This document shows positions 54,718 to 64,000 of a stretch of 64,000 bases of DNA, one piece after another. Each line of letters starts with the position of its first letter. Position 1 is the first letter of the stretch. The notes under the pieces are model-generated. The model saw only the letters and a program-made list of their open reading frames with translations. It was not told the DNA's origin and searched no databases. The translations under genes were made by a program, and so were the position numbers. This stretch comes from Sorghum bicolor. Taxonomy: Eukaryota; Streptophyta; Magnoliopsida; Poales; Poaceae. The DNA is taken from NCBI RefSeq assembly GCF_000003195.3, contig NC_012872.2:25043258-25107257 (forward strand), read 5' to 3'.

Positions 54718-56274
54718 GAACATCGGGTAAGACCGACAACCACATCCAGCATGGGGGTGTTCCTCCCCGTTTTATCAAGTAAGTTTTTATTTGCTCTTCT
54801 TATTTATTCTTTTCTGTTTTAGTGTTTCATTATTGCTCTATTTCAAAAAAAAACCAATAAATATTTTCTTGCTTTAATTTACTGCATTCTATAAACATGA
54901 AAACAAAATAAAAAAAAGTGTAGATAAGTGTGCTTTATTTATCTGCTAAGTATTAATCTCTAGAAAAATAAAAAGACCAAAAATATGCCTAATGAAAATG
55001 ATGAACAGTTGCTCTGTTTGCTTACTTTCAAGTACCTAGCTTTTATATTAAAGTTTCTTCCCGGAATTACTAAAACCTAAAATTTAATATCTGTGGGAGC
55101 ATGGGCCTAAAACTAAAGTCTAGGTAAGAGAAGGACATGATATAAAGTTTGAGCTGCTGTTTATCTTGTTCTTACTACACTAAGTTCTGGAGATTTATTT
55201 TGAAAACTTGAAGATCACATGATGAGTTCCTAGCATGACAAAATTCATACCATAGCCATACTTGCTATAACATCTTTTGCTACTTATATTCACATTGAGT
55301 TTGATCGAGCTGTGTAGACCCTTAGGAGCTCTTCATGTGGTTAAATTAAGATATTCACATTCACACATCTACTACACCATCTATCATCATTCATTAAAAT
55401 TGCTAAAAATATTATCACTCACTGTCCCAAGTGTTGTTATTCTCTCTCTATAAAAGATTCAATGCAGAAGATGCATGGGTTATGCAAAAGTATGCGAGGA
55501 AATAAAAAGGGGCAAGTGCCCAGAACCTCGAAAAAGAAAGAAAAAAAGAGAGTGAGACGAGAGGTAAAAATGGACAAGTGTCCGGAATAGAGTTAGGGGG
55601 TACAAAGATGCCCACCTGAGCGGAAAAAATGGACAAGTGTCCGACAGTAGAATTAGGGGTATTCACTACCCGCCTGAAAAAAAGAAGAAAAAGAAGAAAA
55701 AAAAGATAGCCCATGTTCTCCCAAAGCAAAGATCAAAGAGGGGAGATAGCAATATGAGGAGCAATGAGAAGTAAGTTTTTTCATTACTTATATTTTCACC
55801 ATTACTATCATTTACTCCACCACACATGCACATTTTGATTTAATTACATGTTGAGTTCCTTCGGATCCATGGCTTGATTAGACAACATATATATGAGTTG
55901 TTTTTCACACCTATGAGCTCCACATAAGCATTCCCTTAGTTATAGGTAAGTGACATTTGTGGTAAGGATCCACAAATACCATATATAGAGAGATTTGAGA
56001 TTATCATAGCTGGGAACTCTGAGCTTTATTTTTGAAAATGTATGCAAAACTCCAGAACAAAAGTGAAGTATAGACAGGAGGAATAGTGCTTGACTTAATT
56101 ATTTTATCTTTTGATTACTTAAGTCTTAAGTGCAGGTACTAAGCTCCATGACACTTCACTCTAATCTGGGAGAATTTTTATGTGAAAACATGAGTGCCTG
56201 TCAGGAAAGAAAACATCGAAGCAACTCCTGATCCATCTAAGTTTAGCTGTTTGCTCTAGGACGAGCAAAGGGTA
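54718..56274 (+). other. E 3' noncoding region
   Basis: No gene is seen. It contains CAGCATGGGGGTGTTCC near 54748, GGGCAAGTGCCC (55510-55521), two copies of GGACAAGTGTCC (55572-55583 and 55631-55642) within a local duplication, and a GAGCTGTGTAGACCCTTAGGAG block near 55308 that also occurs in B and D. The PPT that ends it (GGTAAGCTTGGTGGAGG) is mutated. Confidence 0.65.
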
Positions 56275-56288
56275 AGCTTGGTGGAGGT

Positions 56289-57790
56289 TGTTGACGGTCC
56301 TTAAGTACTAAATTTAACCATCAACTAAACTTGGAAAAGGATCAATATGCACCAAACATCTAGAATTAGGGTTTTATCTTACAGAATTCCACGAGCTTTG
56401 GTGTTTGTCTATTTCTGCAGGGGGTTATAAGAAAATATGGAGAGAAGGCCCACATGTCAGGTTTACAACGAGATAATTACGTGCCGCACAATTTTCCACA
56501 ATCAAGAAGAGTCTAGAAGCCACGGGAACGAACGGAAGGCCGATTGGGCCCGGGGGCAGGGCGCCCGCCATCCCCCCTTGGGTGCCCGCCCTGCCCTGGT
56601 GACCAATCAGGGCAGGTCTCACGGATCGTGCTCCACCACCTCTAATCTTCAAGAATAACCGTGAGATTAAGGTCGGTTTGATCCGACGGCTCAAGTTCAT
56701 TTGAGAGGGCTATATAAGCAAGGCTTCTCCACCCTAGGGGGAGAGGAGAAATCATTATCAGAGGAAGCCATCAAAGTTAGGGTTTAGGAATTTCTCTCCC
56801 ACAGAGAATTAGAATTAGCTACTCCTAATTCCTTCAAGTTCTATAGGATTGATTAGATAGAATTAGAGAAGTAGATCCTAGCGCTCTGGATTTTGGATCT
56901 TCATCAATAAAGATTGGTATTATTTCATATCTTTCTCTACTACTTTATTCTAATTGTATTATGTCTCTATTTATTATGTTCTTAGTTTGCTCTAGTTCTA
57001 TATTTGATATAGTTATGATTGATAATGAGTTTATCTATAAGTTTGCAAAGCGCTTAGCTCTTGACTCGAGGGAGCTAAGTGGTAGATCATACGTGGGCAT
57101 GGTGCTTAGATATTATTTACCTACAAATATATCCTATTGGGGGTCGTGTGGTAGTTCGCGATGGTGACAACTTCGTTGATTCTTATATGGTCCACCCTCC
57201 GTTGATAGGACAGGCAAAATTTGTATTGCGGAGTAAGTCTTGCTATGTTCTGATTTACTTTAGAAATATTCCTTATACATGAATAAAGAGTCTTTTGTGC
57301 TATATATGATCTTGTAGATAACTAGAGTAGATTGAGACTTAGTAGATAGTAGATACTCAGAATCCATTCTCTAGCTAATTTGACGTCACCTTACATTTAT
57401 ATGGAGCAGTCTATTTCTAATCACTGTGTTATTTACCCATGAGCTTATATTTCATTATCTTTATTATTATGTCTTACCCCCTGCTAAAGCAAGTGACTGT
57501 GTGATGAGTTTCTCATTAGTAATCATGTTATTGCAAGTTTATCTCTAGTCTACGCCTTGATAGATTTTACCCCTGTTTTCACTATCGCCGTTCTCTTAAG
57601 CAAAATATAAATAACGATACCCAGAATACTTTCCTGGTGAAATGCTACAATGAGGTATCTTATCTGTGCGCTTGCGGATAGAATAGATTATTTTCTAGAG
57701 AGCCTCCATATTCATAAATACGTTCGTACACTCTAGCACCATGCTGGGGATGACAACCTAGTATCCAAGTGGTGTTAGTAAGTGTCAACA
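56289..57790 (+). repeat. E 3' LTR
   Basis: Begins TGTTGACGG and ends AGTGTCAACA. TATATAAG lies at 56711-56718, with the GC-rich pair near 56557-56595. One PBS-like relic TAGCACCATGCTGGGGA lies at 57734-57750, inside the LTR itself. Confidence 0.92.
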
Positions 57791-57838
57791 CTTGACAATT
57801 CTGAAATACAGATCCTAACATTGTCGATGCCGACATAT
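57791..57838 (-). pseudogene. H gag fragment right of E
   Basis: 48 bp that resume the H gag after the CTTGA duplication. Minus-strand reading MSASTMLGSVFQNCQ runs on into VPPNWCGYGMPLDFF at 48660-48620. Confidence 0.7.
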
Positions 57839-58736
57839 NNNNNNNNNNNNNNNNNNNNNNNNNNNNNNNNNNNNNNNNNNNNNNNNNNNNNNNNNNNNNN
57901 NNNNNNNNNNNNNNNNNNNNNNNNNNNNNNNNNNNNNNNNNNNNNNNNNNNNNNNNNNNNNNNNNNNNNNNNNNNNNNNNNNNNNNNNNNNNNNNNNNNN
58001 NNNNNNNNNNNNNNNNNNNNNNNNNNNNNNNNNNNNNNNNNNNNNNNNNNNNNNNNNNNNNNNNNNNNNNNNNNNNNNNNNNNNNNNNNNNNNNNNNNNN
58101 NNNNNNNNNNNNNNNNNNNNNNNNNNNNNNNNNNNNNNNNNNNNNNNNNNNNNNNNNNNNNNNNNNNNNNNNNNNNNNNNNNNNNNNNNNNNNNNNNNNN
58201 NNNNNNNNNNNNNNNNNNNNNNNNNNNNNNNNNNNNNNNNNNNNNNNNNNNNNNNNNNNNNNNNNNNNNNNNNNNNNNNNNNNNNNNNNNNNNNNNNNNN
58301 NNNNNNNNNNNNNNNNNNNNNNNNNNNNNNNNNNNNNNNNNNNNNNNNNNNNNNNNNNNNNNNNNNNNNNNNNNNNNNNNNNNNNNNNNNNNNNNNNNNN
58401 NNNNNNNNNNNNNNNNNNNNNNNNNNNNNNNNNNNNNNNNNNNNNNNNNNNNNNNNNNNNNNNNNNNNNNNNNNNNNNNNNNNNNNNNNNNNNNNNNNNN
58501 NNNNNNNNNNNNNNNNNNNNNNNNNNNNNNNNNNNNNNNNNNNNNNNNNNNNNNNNNNNNNNNNNNNNNNNNNNNNNNNNNNNNNNNNNNNNNNNNNNNN
58601 NNNNNNNNNNNNNNNNNNNNNNNNNNNNNNNNNNNNNNNNNNNNNNNNNNNNNNNNNNNNNNNNNNNNNNNNNNNNNNNNNNNNNNNNNNNNNNNNNNNN
58701 NNNNNNNNNNNNNNNNNNNNNNNNNNNNNNNNNNNN
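57839..58736. other. assembly gap (898 N)
   Basis: Unknown sequence. Open frames across it are artefacts of N translation. Confidence 0.98.
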
Positions 58737-59650
58737 CTAACATTGAGCAGGTAAAAAACATAACTACTAGAGGAGGCAAAGCCACCAGGGATCCCCCATA
58801 CCCAAAAGAGAAACAGAGAACATCAGCACCAGTGCAACCAGCAGTGATAGAAGAAGAAAGCCTAGTTGAAGTAGAAGATCTGATACAACCACCAAGAGCT
58901 GGAGAAATGAGGAAAGATTTTCATGACACCAACTATTTGCCATTTCCCAGAAGAAACAAAGGACTGCAGTCGGATGAGCAGTTTGGTAAGTTTGTAGAGG
59001 TCATTCAGAAATTATATGTCAACATACCTCTGCTTGATGCCATACAGGTACCCACATATGCAAAGTACATCTGAGATATTCTTAACAAGAAGAGACCACT
59101 ACCCACCACTGAGGTTATCAAGCTGACAAAAGAATGCAGTGTGGCCATCCTCAACAAACCACCAATGAAGAAGAAGGATCCAGGATGTCCCACCATTGAT
59201 TGCTCGATCGGAAACCATCACTACAGCAATGCACTTTGTGATCTCAGAGCAAGTGTCAGTGTGATGCCAGCATCAGTCTACAAGAAGCTTGAGCATACGA
59301 CCCTAGAACCAACATCAATGTGCATGCAACTAGCAGATCAATCAGTTCGACACCCGATGGGCATCGCTGAAAACTTCTCAGTCTAGATCGGAGATTTCCT
59401 TGTGCCAGTAGACTTCGTGGAACTGGACATGAGTCCCGACTCAAAAGTGTCCATCATCCTTGGAAGGCCATTTCTGAGTATTGCCAATGCCCACATTGAT
59501 GTTGGGAAGGGAGAAATCAAATTCAACATAAACGGACAAGAAGAACACTTCACATTCAAGCCCAGACCAGAGAGAGACTCTGCAGTGAATGAAGTTTATG
59601 AAGAACCACTGGACACACCATCTTCAGAGGAAGGTAGTTCAGAAGATTAA
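58737..59650 (+). pseudogene. E copy 2, gag C-terminal part and protease
   Basis: Same content as 51576-52489: linker with LPFPRRNKG, TGA at 59072-59074, protease ALCDLRASVSVMP, TAG near 59384, ILGRPFLSIANAH and acidic tail ending at 59650. Confidence 0.85.
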
Positions 59651-60146
59651 AATATTTGGAACTCCAGCTTGGGGGACCTAAAAATCCCAAACCCTCACTG
59701 GGAGGTAAATCGGTATTTATCCACATCATTTAAATTCTTGCATAATTAATTCTTGCATTAGTCATATTCATTTATAGCATTATTATAATAATCAAAAGCC
59801 CCATATAAATAATATTTATGGTGTGTGACAACCCACATTTATTAATTATTGTGGAGGAACAAAAATATTTTTCCATGTTCATTTTCAATAAGTTTCAATT
59901 TTTCATAGTTTTTCTGCATTATATTTAATTATAGCAACCTTCTAGAAGCATGACCCACACTCCTTGGGTCCCACATATCATACACCATACCTCACATATA
60001 TCTCATCACATTAATTGATCCACCAACATATCTCCACTCACCAGACAACTTCCACTGTCCAACCACCACCCATGAATCATTTTTTGGCGTAAAGACTAAG
60101 CAAAGGAGGGAATAGAGAAGTTGCAGCTAGGGAGGCCACCTGAGTG
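59651..60146 (+). other. E copy 2 spacer
   Basis: Same as 52490-52985. No gene is seen. Confidence 0.6.
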
Positions 60147-60201
60147 GGGCGCCCGCCCACCTGCAGAGGGCATCCGCCCTGTCCCCCTTCCTTCTATAAA
60201 T
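60147..60201 (+). promoter_or_regulatory. internal promoter, E copy 2
   Basis: The GC-rich pair and TATAAAT (60195-60201), as at 52986-53040. Confidence 0.6.
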
Positions 60202-60318
60202 CACCACCTTGTGCCTCCATCTCCATCACACAAGCATTGCAGAAAACCCACGCACACTTCAGTTCTCAGTTTATAGAGGAGGAGCTCTAGTAGTGAAGAG
60301 GGGAAGAGAAGCGTGAAA

Positions 60319-60471
60319 GTAAGTTTGGTAGCCTGGAGTAAGAGAGCAAGGTTCTTTATTAATTAGTGACCCTGCTGTCGAAAGTGAAATTAAAAAAAAT
60401 GTTTAGGGGGAAGTACCGCCAAAATTAAAACTTGTTTCGTACGACTAACCCCTGAACGACTGACATTTCAG
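60319..60471 (+). other. possible leader intron of E ORF3
   Basis: A donor GAAA/GTAAGTTT at 60319 and an acceptor TGACATTTCAG ending at 60471 enclose 153 bp between the internal TATA box and the ORF3 ATG at 60525. A CTGAC branch-site-like word lies just upstream of the acceptor. Splicing is not shown. Confidence 0.35.
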
Positions 60472-60524
60472 ATAGTTGGCTTTAATATTTTCCACTAGTT
60501 GTGTTTGTGTTAACTTTTGTCTAC

Positions 60525-62066
60525 ATGATGTTCAAGAAGGTAAAGAACGTGGGCAAGACCCTCAAGAGTATAGGTACAAGGAGTTCATCCCGACACTCCT
60601 CACACCAGTCAGAGATGAGCGTCGACCCGACACCCCCGCAAGCTCCGTCGTCTTCGTCAGGTACACGAGTCAAGGTCCTCCTCAAGACAGGAGATCTTGG
60701 ACTAAAGACCCACAGGGAGAAGGAAGTTTTCCAGCAGCTGAAGAACAAAGATTTCATTCACACCCCCACTCTTCATCCTATCCTACTACAAGAAACAGGT
60801 ATGGATACCGAATTTGACTTGATTTTCCAGATGGTGGGATGGACAAATTTTTGGGACATAACTGAGCTGGGTTCCCGTCTTCTCACCCTTGAATTTCTTT
60901 GTACTTTGCAATATTATCAGGGGGGAATCGCTTTTCGGATGTTCAAACACGAGATTATGTTGTCTTGGAGAGAATTGAGCGACCATCTCAGTTTCTCTTC
61001 AAGATGCATCCTGGACATTGACTCTGACTTACCCAATTTTAAGAGGCACCAGTTTTGGAGAGAGATATCTAGAGATGAGTTTTATAGTCAAGCCTGAACC
61101 AGCGACATGGAACACCCCACTCTTAGGATGTTCCACAAATGGCTCGGGTACAATCTTTTCTATCGCGATGATATTAGAAAAGTAAGAGTAGGAGATTTAC
61201 AAATTCTATACGATGCTATAAATAAAATACCCACTTCACATGTTACTCTTTTGGTTTCTCATTGGCTTAGTACACCTAGTCTTCAGGGACCTGTCGGTTG
61301 TACATCACTCATCACTCGTCTAGCTTCTAGTCTTAATTTGCTAGAAAACTCATCATTGGAATTCATTGACGAGTTACGAATTTATCATGTCTATGACACA
61401 TTTAGGCAAGCTCGGATGCTGAAAAATGAGGGGAACGTAATGTATATGTTATACGATAATAAAGGCAAGATTCGTTTACCTAACCCGAACCTTGGCCTCT
61501 ATGTCGTTCAAAATTATTTGATTGAGATTGCAGTGGCACCGGTAAATCAGAGTGCTCCACAGCGAGTGGCATCCAAAAGGATGACCACCCATCAAGAACA
61601 CACCTAGTATGGAGCTGATCCTGGGCCAGAAGAAGCAGCGCACCTGCATTACCGCGACTACAACCCCCGAGTCCTTCGGGACCCATGGGTTCGACATGCT
61701 CAGCCAAAGGAGCCGACATAGGAGACATGGCCGGAGGGCCAAGATCACCAGTGGGCAAACCTGCCTTTTGGTACGGGGAGGTACTCCACTGATCCATATG
61801 GAGCTTCAGGGTCTAGGCCCCAGCCCCAATTTGATGCAGGACGATACTCCGACGCCTCTTATGCTTTCACGAACGACTACTACCAAGAGGCCGGCGCCTT
61901 CTTCACCCGTACCGACAACACCCTCCTCGACGTCCAGAAATATGCAAACAGAACATGGACAACTCCCGAAACAACAACAAAAGTGGAACCAGGACCACGC
62001 CGCTGCAGTACAAGAACTGAGGCAAGCGACTATGAACGACAACATCACCACAATGATGCGATTCTA
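60525..62066 (+). pseudogene. E ORF3, ATHILA-ORF1/plant-transposon-like protein
   Basis: The ATG at 60525 (MMFKKVKN) follows the possible leader intron. After a Ser-rich basic leader comes a domain with LTLEFLCTLQYYQGGIAFRMF and LSWRELSDHLSFSS, typical of ATHILA ORF-1 or putative plant transposon proteins, from memory. A second part (MEHPTLRMFHKWLGYNLFYR to LPNPNLGLYVVQ) and a Tyr/Gly-rich tail (YSDASYAFTNDYYQEAGAFF) follow. A short Q-rich helix ends in TAG at 62064-62066, after a frameshift near 61930. Stops are at about 61095, 61605 and 61721. No transmembrane segment is seen. The function is unknown. Confidence 0.7.
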
Positions 62067-63637
62067 GAACATCGGGTAAGACCGACAACCACATCCAGCA
62101 TGGGGGTGTTCCTCCCCGTTTTATCAAGTAAGTTTTTATTTGCTCTTCTTATTTATTCTTTTCTGTTTTAGTGTTTCATTATTGCTCTATTTCAAAAAAA
62201 AACCAATAAATATTTTCTTGCTTTAATTTACTGCATTCTATAAACATGAAAACAAAATAAAAAAAAGTGTAGATAAGTGTGCTTTATTTATCTGCTAAGT
62301 ATTAATCTCTAGAAAAATAAAAAGACCAAAAATATGCCTAATGAAAATGATGAACAGTTGCTCTGTTTGCTTACTTTCAAGTACCTAGCTTTTATATTAA
62401 AGTTTCTTCCCGGAATTACTAAAACCTAAAATTTAATATCTGTGGGAGCATGGGCCTAAAACTAAAGTCTAGGTAAGAGAAGGACATGATATAAAGTTTG
62501 AGCTGCTGTTTATCTTGTTCTTACTACACTAAGTTCTGGAGATTTATTTTGAAAACTTGAAGATCACATGATGAGTTCCTAGCATGACAAAATTCATACC
62601 ATAGCCATACTTGCTATAACATCTTTTGCTACTTATATTCACATTGAGTTTGATCGAGCTGTGTAGACCCTTAGGAGCTCTTCATGTGGTTAAATTAAGA
62701 TATTCACATTCACACATCTACTACACCATCTATCATCATTCATTAAAATTGCTAAAAATATTATCACTCACTGTCCCAAGTGTTGTTATTCTCTCTCTAT
62801 AAAAGATTCAATGCAGAAGATGCATGGGTTATGCAAAAGTATGCGAGGAAATAAAAAGGGGCAAGTGCCCAGAACCTCGAAAAAGAAAGAAAAAAAGAGA
62901 GTGAGACGAGAGGTAAAAATGGACAAGTGTCCGGAATAGAGTTAGGGGGTACAAAGATGCCCACCTGAGCGGAAAAAATGGACAAGTGTCCGACAGTAGA
63001 ATTAGGGGTATTCACTACCCGCCTGAAAAAAAGAAGAAAAAGAAGAAAAAAAAGATAGCCCATGTTCTCCCAAAGCAAAGATCAAAGAGGGGAGATAGCA
63101 ATATGAGGAGCAATGAGAAGTAAGTTTTTTCATTACTTATATTTTCACCATTACTATCATTTACTCCACCACACATGCACATTTTGATTTAATTACATGT
63201 TGAGTTCCTTCGGATCCATGGCTTGATTAGACAACATATATATGAGTTGTTTTTCACACCTATGAGCTCCACATAAGCATTCCCTTAGTTATAGGTAAGT
63301 GACATTTGTGGTAAGGATCCACAAATACCATATATAGAGAGATTTGAGATTATCATAGCTGGGAACTCTGAGCTTTATTTTTGAAAATGTATGCAAAACT
63401 CCAGAACAAAAGTGAAGTATAGACAGGAGGAATAGTGCTTGACTTAATTATTTTATCTTTTGATTACTTAAGTCTTAAGTGCAGGTACTAAGCTCCATGA
63501 CACTTCACTCTAATCTGGGAGAATTTTTATGTGAAAACATGAGTGCCTGTCAGGAAAGAAAACATCGAAGCAACTCCTGATCCATCTAAGTTTAGCTGTT
63601 TGCTCTAGGACGAGCAAAGGGTAAGCTTGGTGGAGGT
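62067..63637 (+). other. E copy 2 3' noncoding region
   Basis: Same as 54718-56288, with the near-palindromes at 62859-62870, 62921-62932 and 62980-62991. Confidence 0.65.
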
Positions 63638-64000
63638 TGTTGACGGTCCTTAAGTACTAAATTTAACCATCAACTAAACTTGGAAAAGGATCAATATGCA
63701 CCAAACATCTAGAATTAGGGTTTTATCTTACAGAATTCCACGAGCTTTGGTGTTTGTCTATTTCTGCAGGGGGTTATAAGAAAATATGGAGAGAAGGCCC
63801 ACATGTCAGGTTTACAACGAGATAATTACGTGCCGCACAATTTTCCACAATCAAGAAGAGTCTAGAAGCCACGGGAACGAACGGAAGGCCGATTGGGCCC
63901 GGGGGCAGGGCGCCCGCCATCCCCCCTTGGGTGCCCGCCCTGCCCTGGTGACCAATCAGGGCAGGTCTCACGGATCGTGCTCCACCACCTCTAATCTTCA
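63638..64000 (+). repeat. E copy 2, 3' LTR (cut by window end)
   Basis: Same as 56289-56651; begins TGTTGACGG. Confidence 0.9.

Larger units (their letters stand above)
48674..57790 (+). mobile_element. element E, pol-less Athila-like retrotransposon
   Basis: Complete from LTR to LTR, with a perfect CTTGA duplication (48669-48673 and 57791-57795), inserted in the H gag. On the plus strand the order is LTR, PBS, gag-protease, internal promoter, ORF3, 1.5 kb of noncoding DNA, PPT, LTR. No RT or integrase is found. A 100-N gap lies at the start of ORF3. The 5' LTR carries a 66-bp duplication of the LTR/PBS junction. Confidence 0.93.
13048..57838 (-). mobile_element. element H, pol-less Tat/RIRE2-like retrotransposon (interrupted)
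   Basis: On the minus strand the gag is read in pieces (57838-57791, 48673-47009, 16677-15952). It is followed by an antisense plant-mobile-domain ORF and the 3' LTR at 13048-13778. No protease, RT or integrase remains between gag and the antisense ORF. The gag is split by E and B. The 5' LTR would lie to the right of the N gap and is not seen. The 5 bp beside the 3' LTR are CCTTG. The gag resembles RIRE2/Dasheng from memory. Confidence 0.8.
58737..64000 (+). repeat. second copy of E interior and partial 3' LTR
   Basis: It repeats 51576-56651 without any mismatch in the stretches compared, including every stop codon. The offset is 7161 before the 53325 gap and 7349 after it. It starts in mid-gag at the edge of an N run. 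The most economical reading is that the same locus was assembled twice or that this is the other haplotype. Confidence 0.9.

Noticed and set aside
57775..59074. Very long frames across the N run
   Set aside because: They consist mostly of untranslated N and join unrelated sequence.
60525..62066. ORF3 as a retroviral envelope gene
   Set aside because: The position fits an env-like gene, but no signal peptide, transmembrane helix or cleavage site is visible in any ORF3 here.

Overview
The window is plant DNA, most likely from a grass (Poaceae, perhaps panicoid). It is almost entirely nested LTR retrotransposons. No ordinary host gene, rRNA, tRNA or CRISPR array was found. The evidence for a grass is a set of grass-type Athila-like Ty3/gypsy elements whose primer-binding sites match, from memory, the 3' end of plant tRNA-Asp (TGGCGCCGTTGCCGGGG), a RIRE2/Dasheng-like Tat gag, an antisense plant-mobile-domain ORF, and a roughly 3.9-kb solo LTR opening TGTAACACCC. 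The species cannot be named from this sequence.

Layout (letters are my own labels). 1-2473: truncated Tat-like fragment L (minus). 2474-4156 and 12465-13047: two pieces of outer host X, an Athila-like minus-strand element with two protease-like domains. A (4157-12464, minus) sits inside X. H (13048 to at least 57838, minus, Tat/RIRE2-like, gag plus antisense PMD ORF, no pol) also sits inside X. Element B (16678-47008, plus; duplicated target GTCAA) lies within the H gag. C (22568-45407, minus; GGCAT) lies within B. D (27385-39570, minus; AGCAT) lies within the C pol, between RNase H and integrase. S (32405-36331; TGGAT), a giant solo LTR, lies within D between gag and protease. E (48674-57790, plus; CTTGA) is a second insertion in the H gag. 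The chain X>H>B>C>D>S is six levels deep. Five insertions have perfect 5-bp target duplications, and the split ORFs read through when the insertions are mentally removed.

57839-58736 is a run of N. 58737-64000 then repeats the interior and partial 3' LTR of E, with no mismatch seen in the stretches compared; it also supplies the 288 bp hidden by the 100-N gap at 53325-53424. I read it as an assembly duplicate or second haplotype until shown otherwise.

Functionally, only C carries reverse transcriptase, RNase H and integrase. A, B, D, E and H keep LTRs, PBS, PPT and some gag or gag-protease but no visible pol, so they look like parasites that would borrow enzymes from C-like or RIRE2-like helpers. 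All coding regions now carry stops, frameshifts or insertions.

The most interesting shared design is a third ORF near the 3' end of A, C and E. In each case it is preceded by its own TATA box and by the paired GC-rich motif found in that element's own LTR promoter. The ORF3 proteins differ: coiled-coil type in A and C, ATHILA-ORF1/plant-transposon-like in E. Other notable signals are the fused tandem protease-like domains in D and X, PBS relics inside the U5 ends, repeated internal polypurine tracts with a hairpin, conserved near-palindromes in the 3' noncoding regions, and a roughly 1.5-kb tandem duplication inside the C pol.
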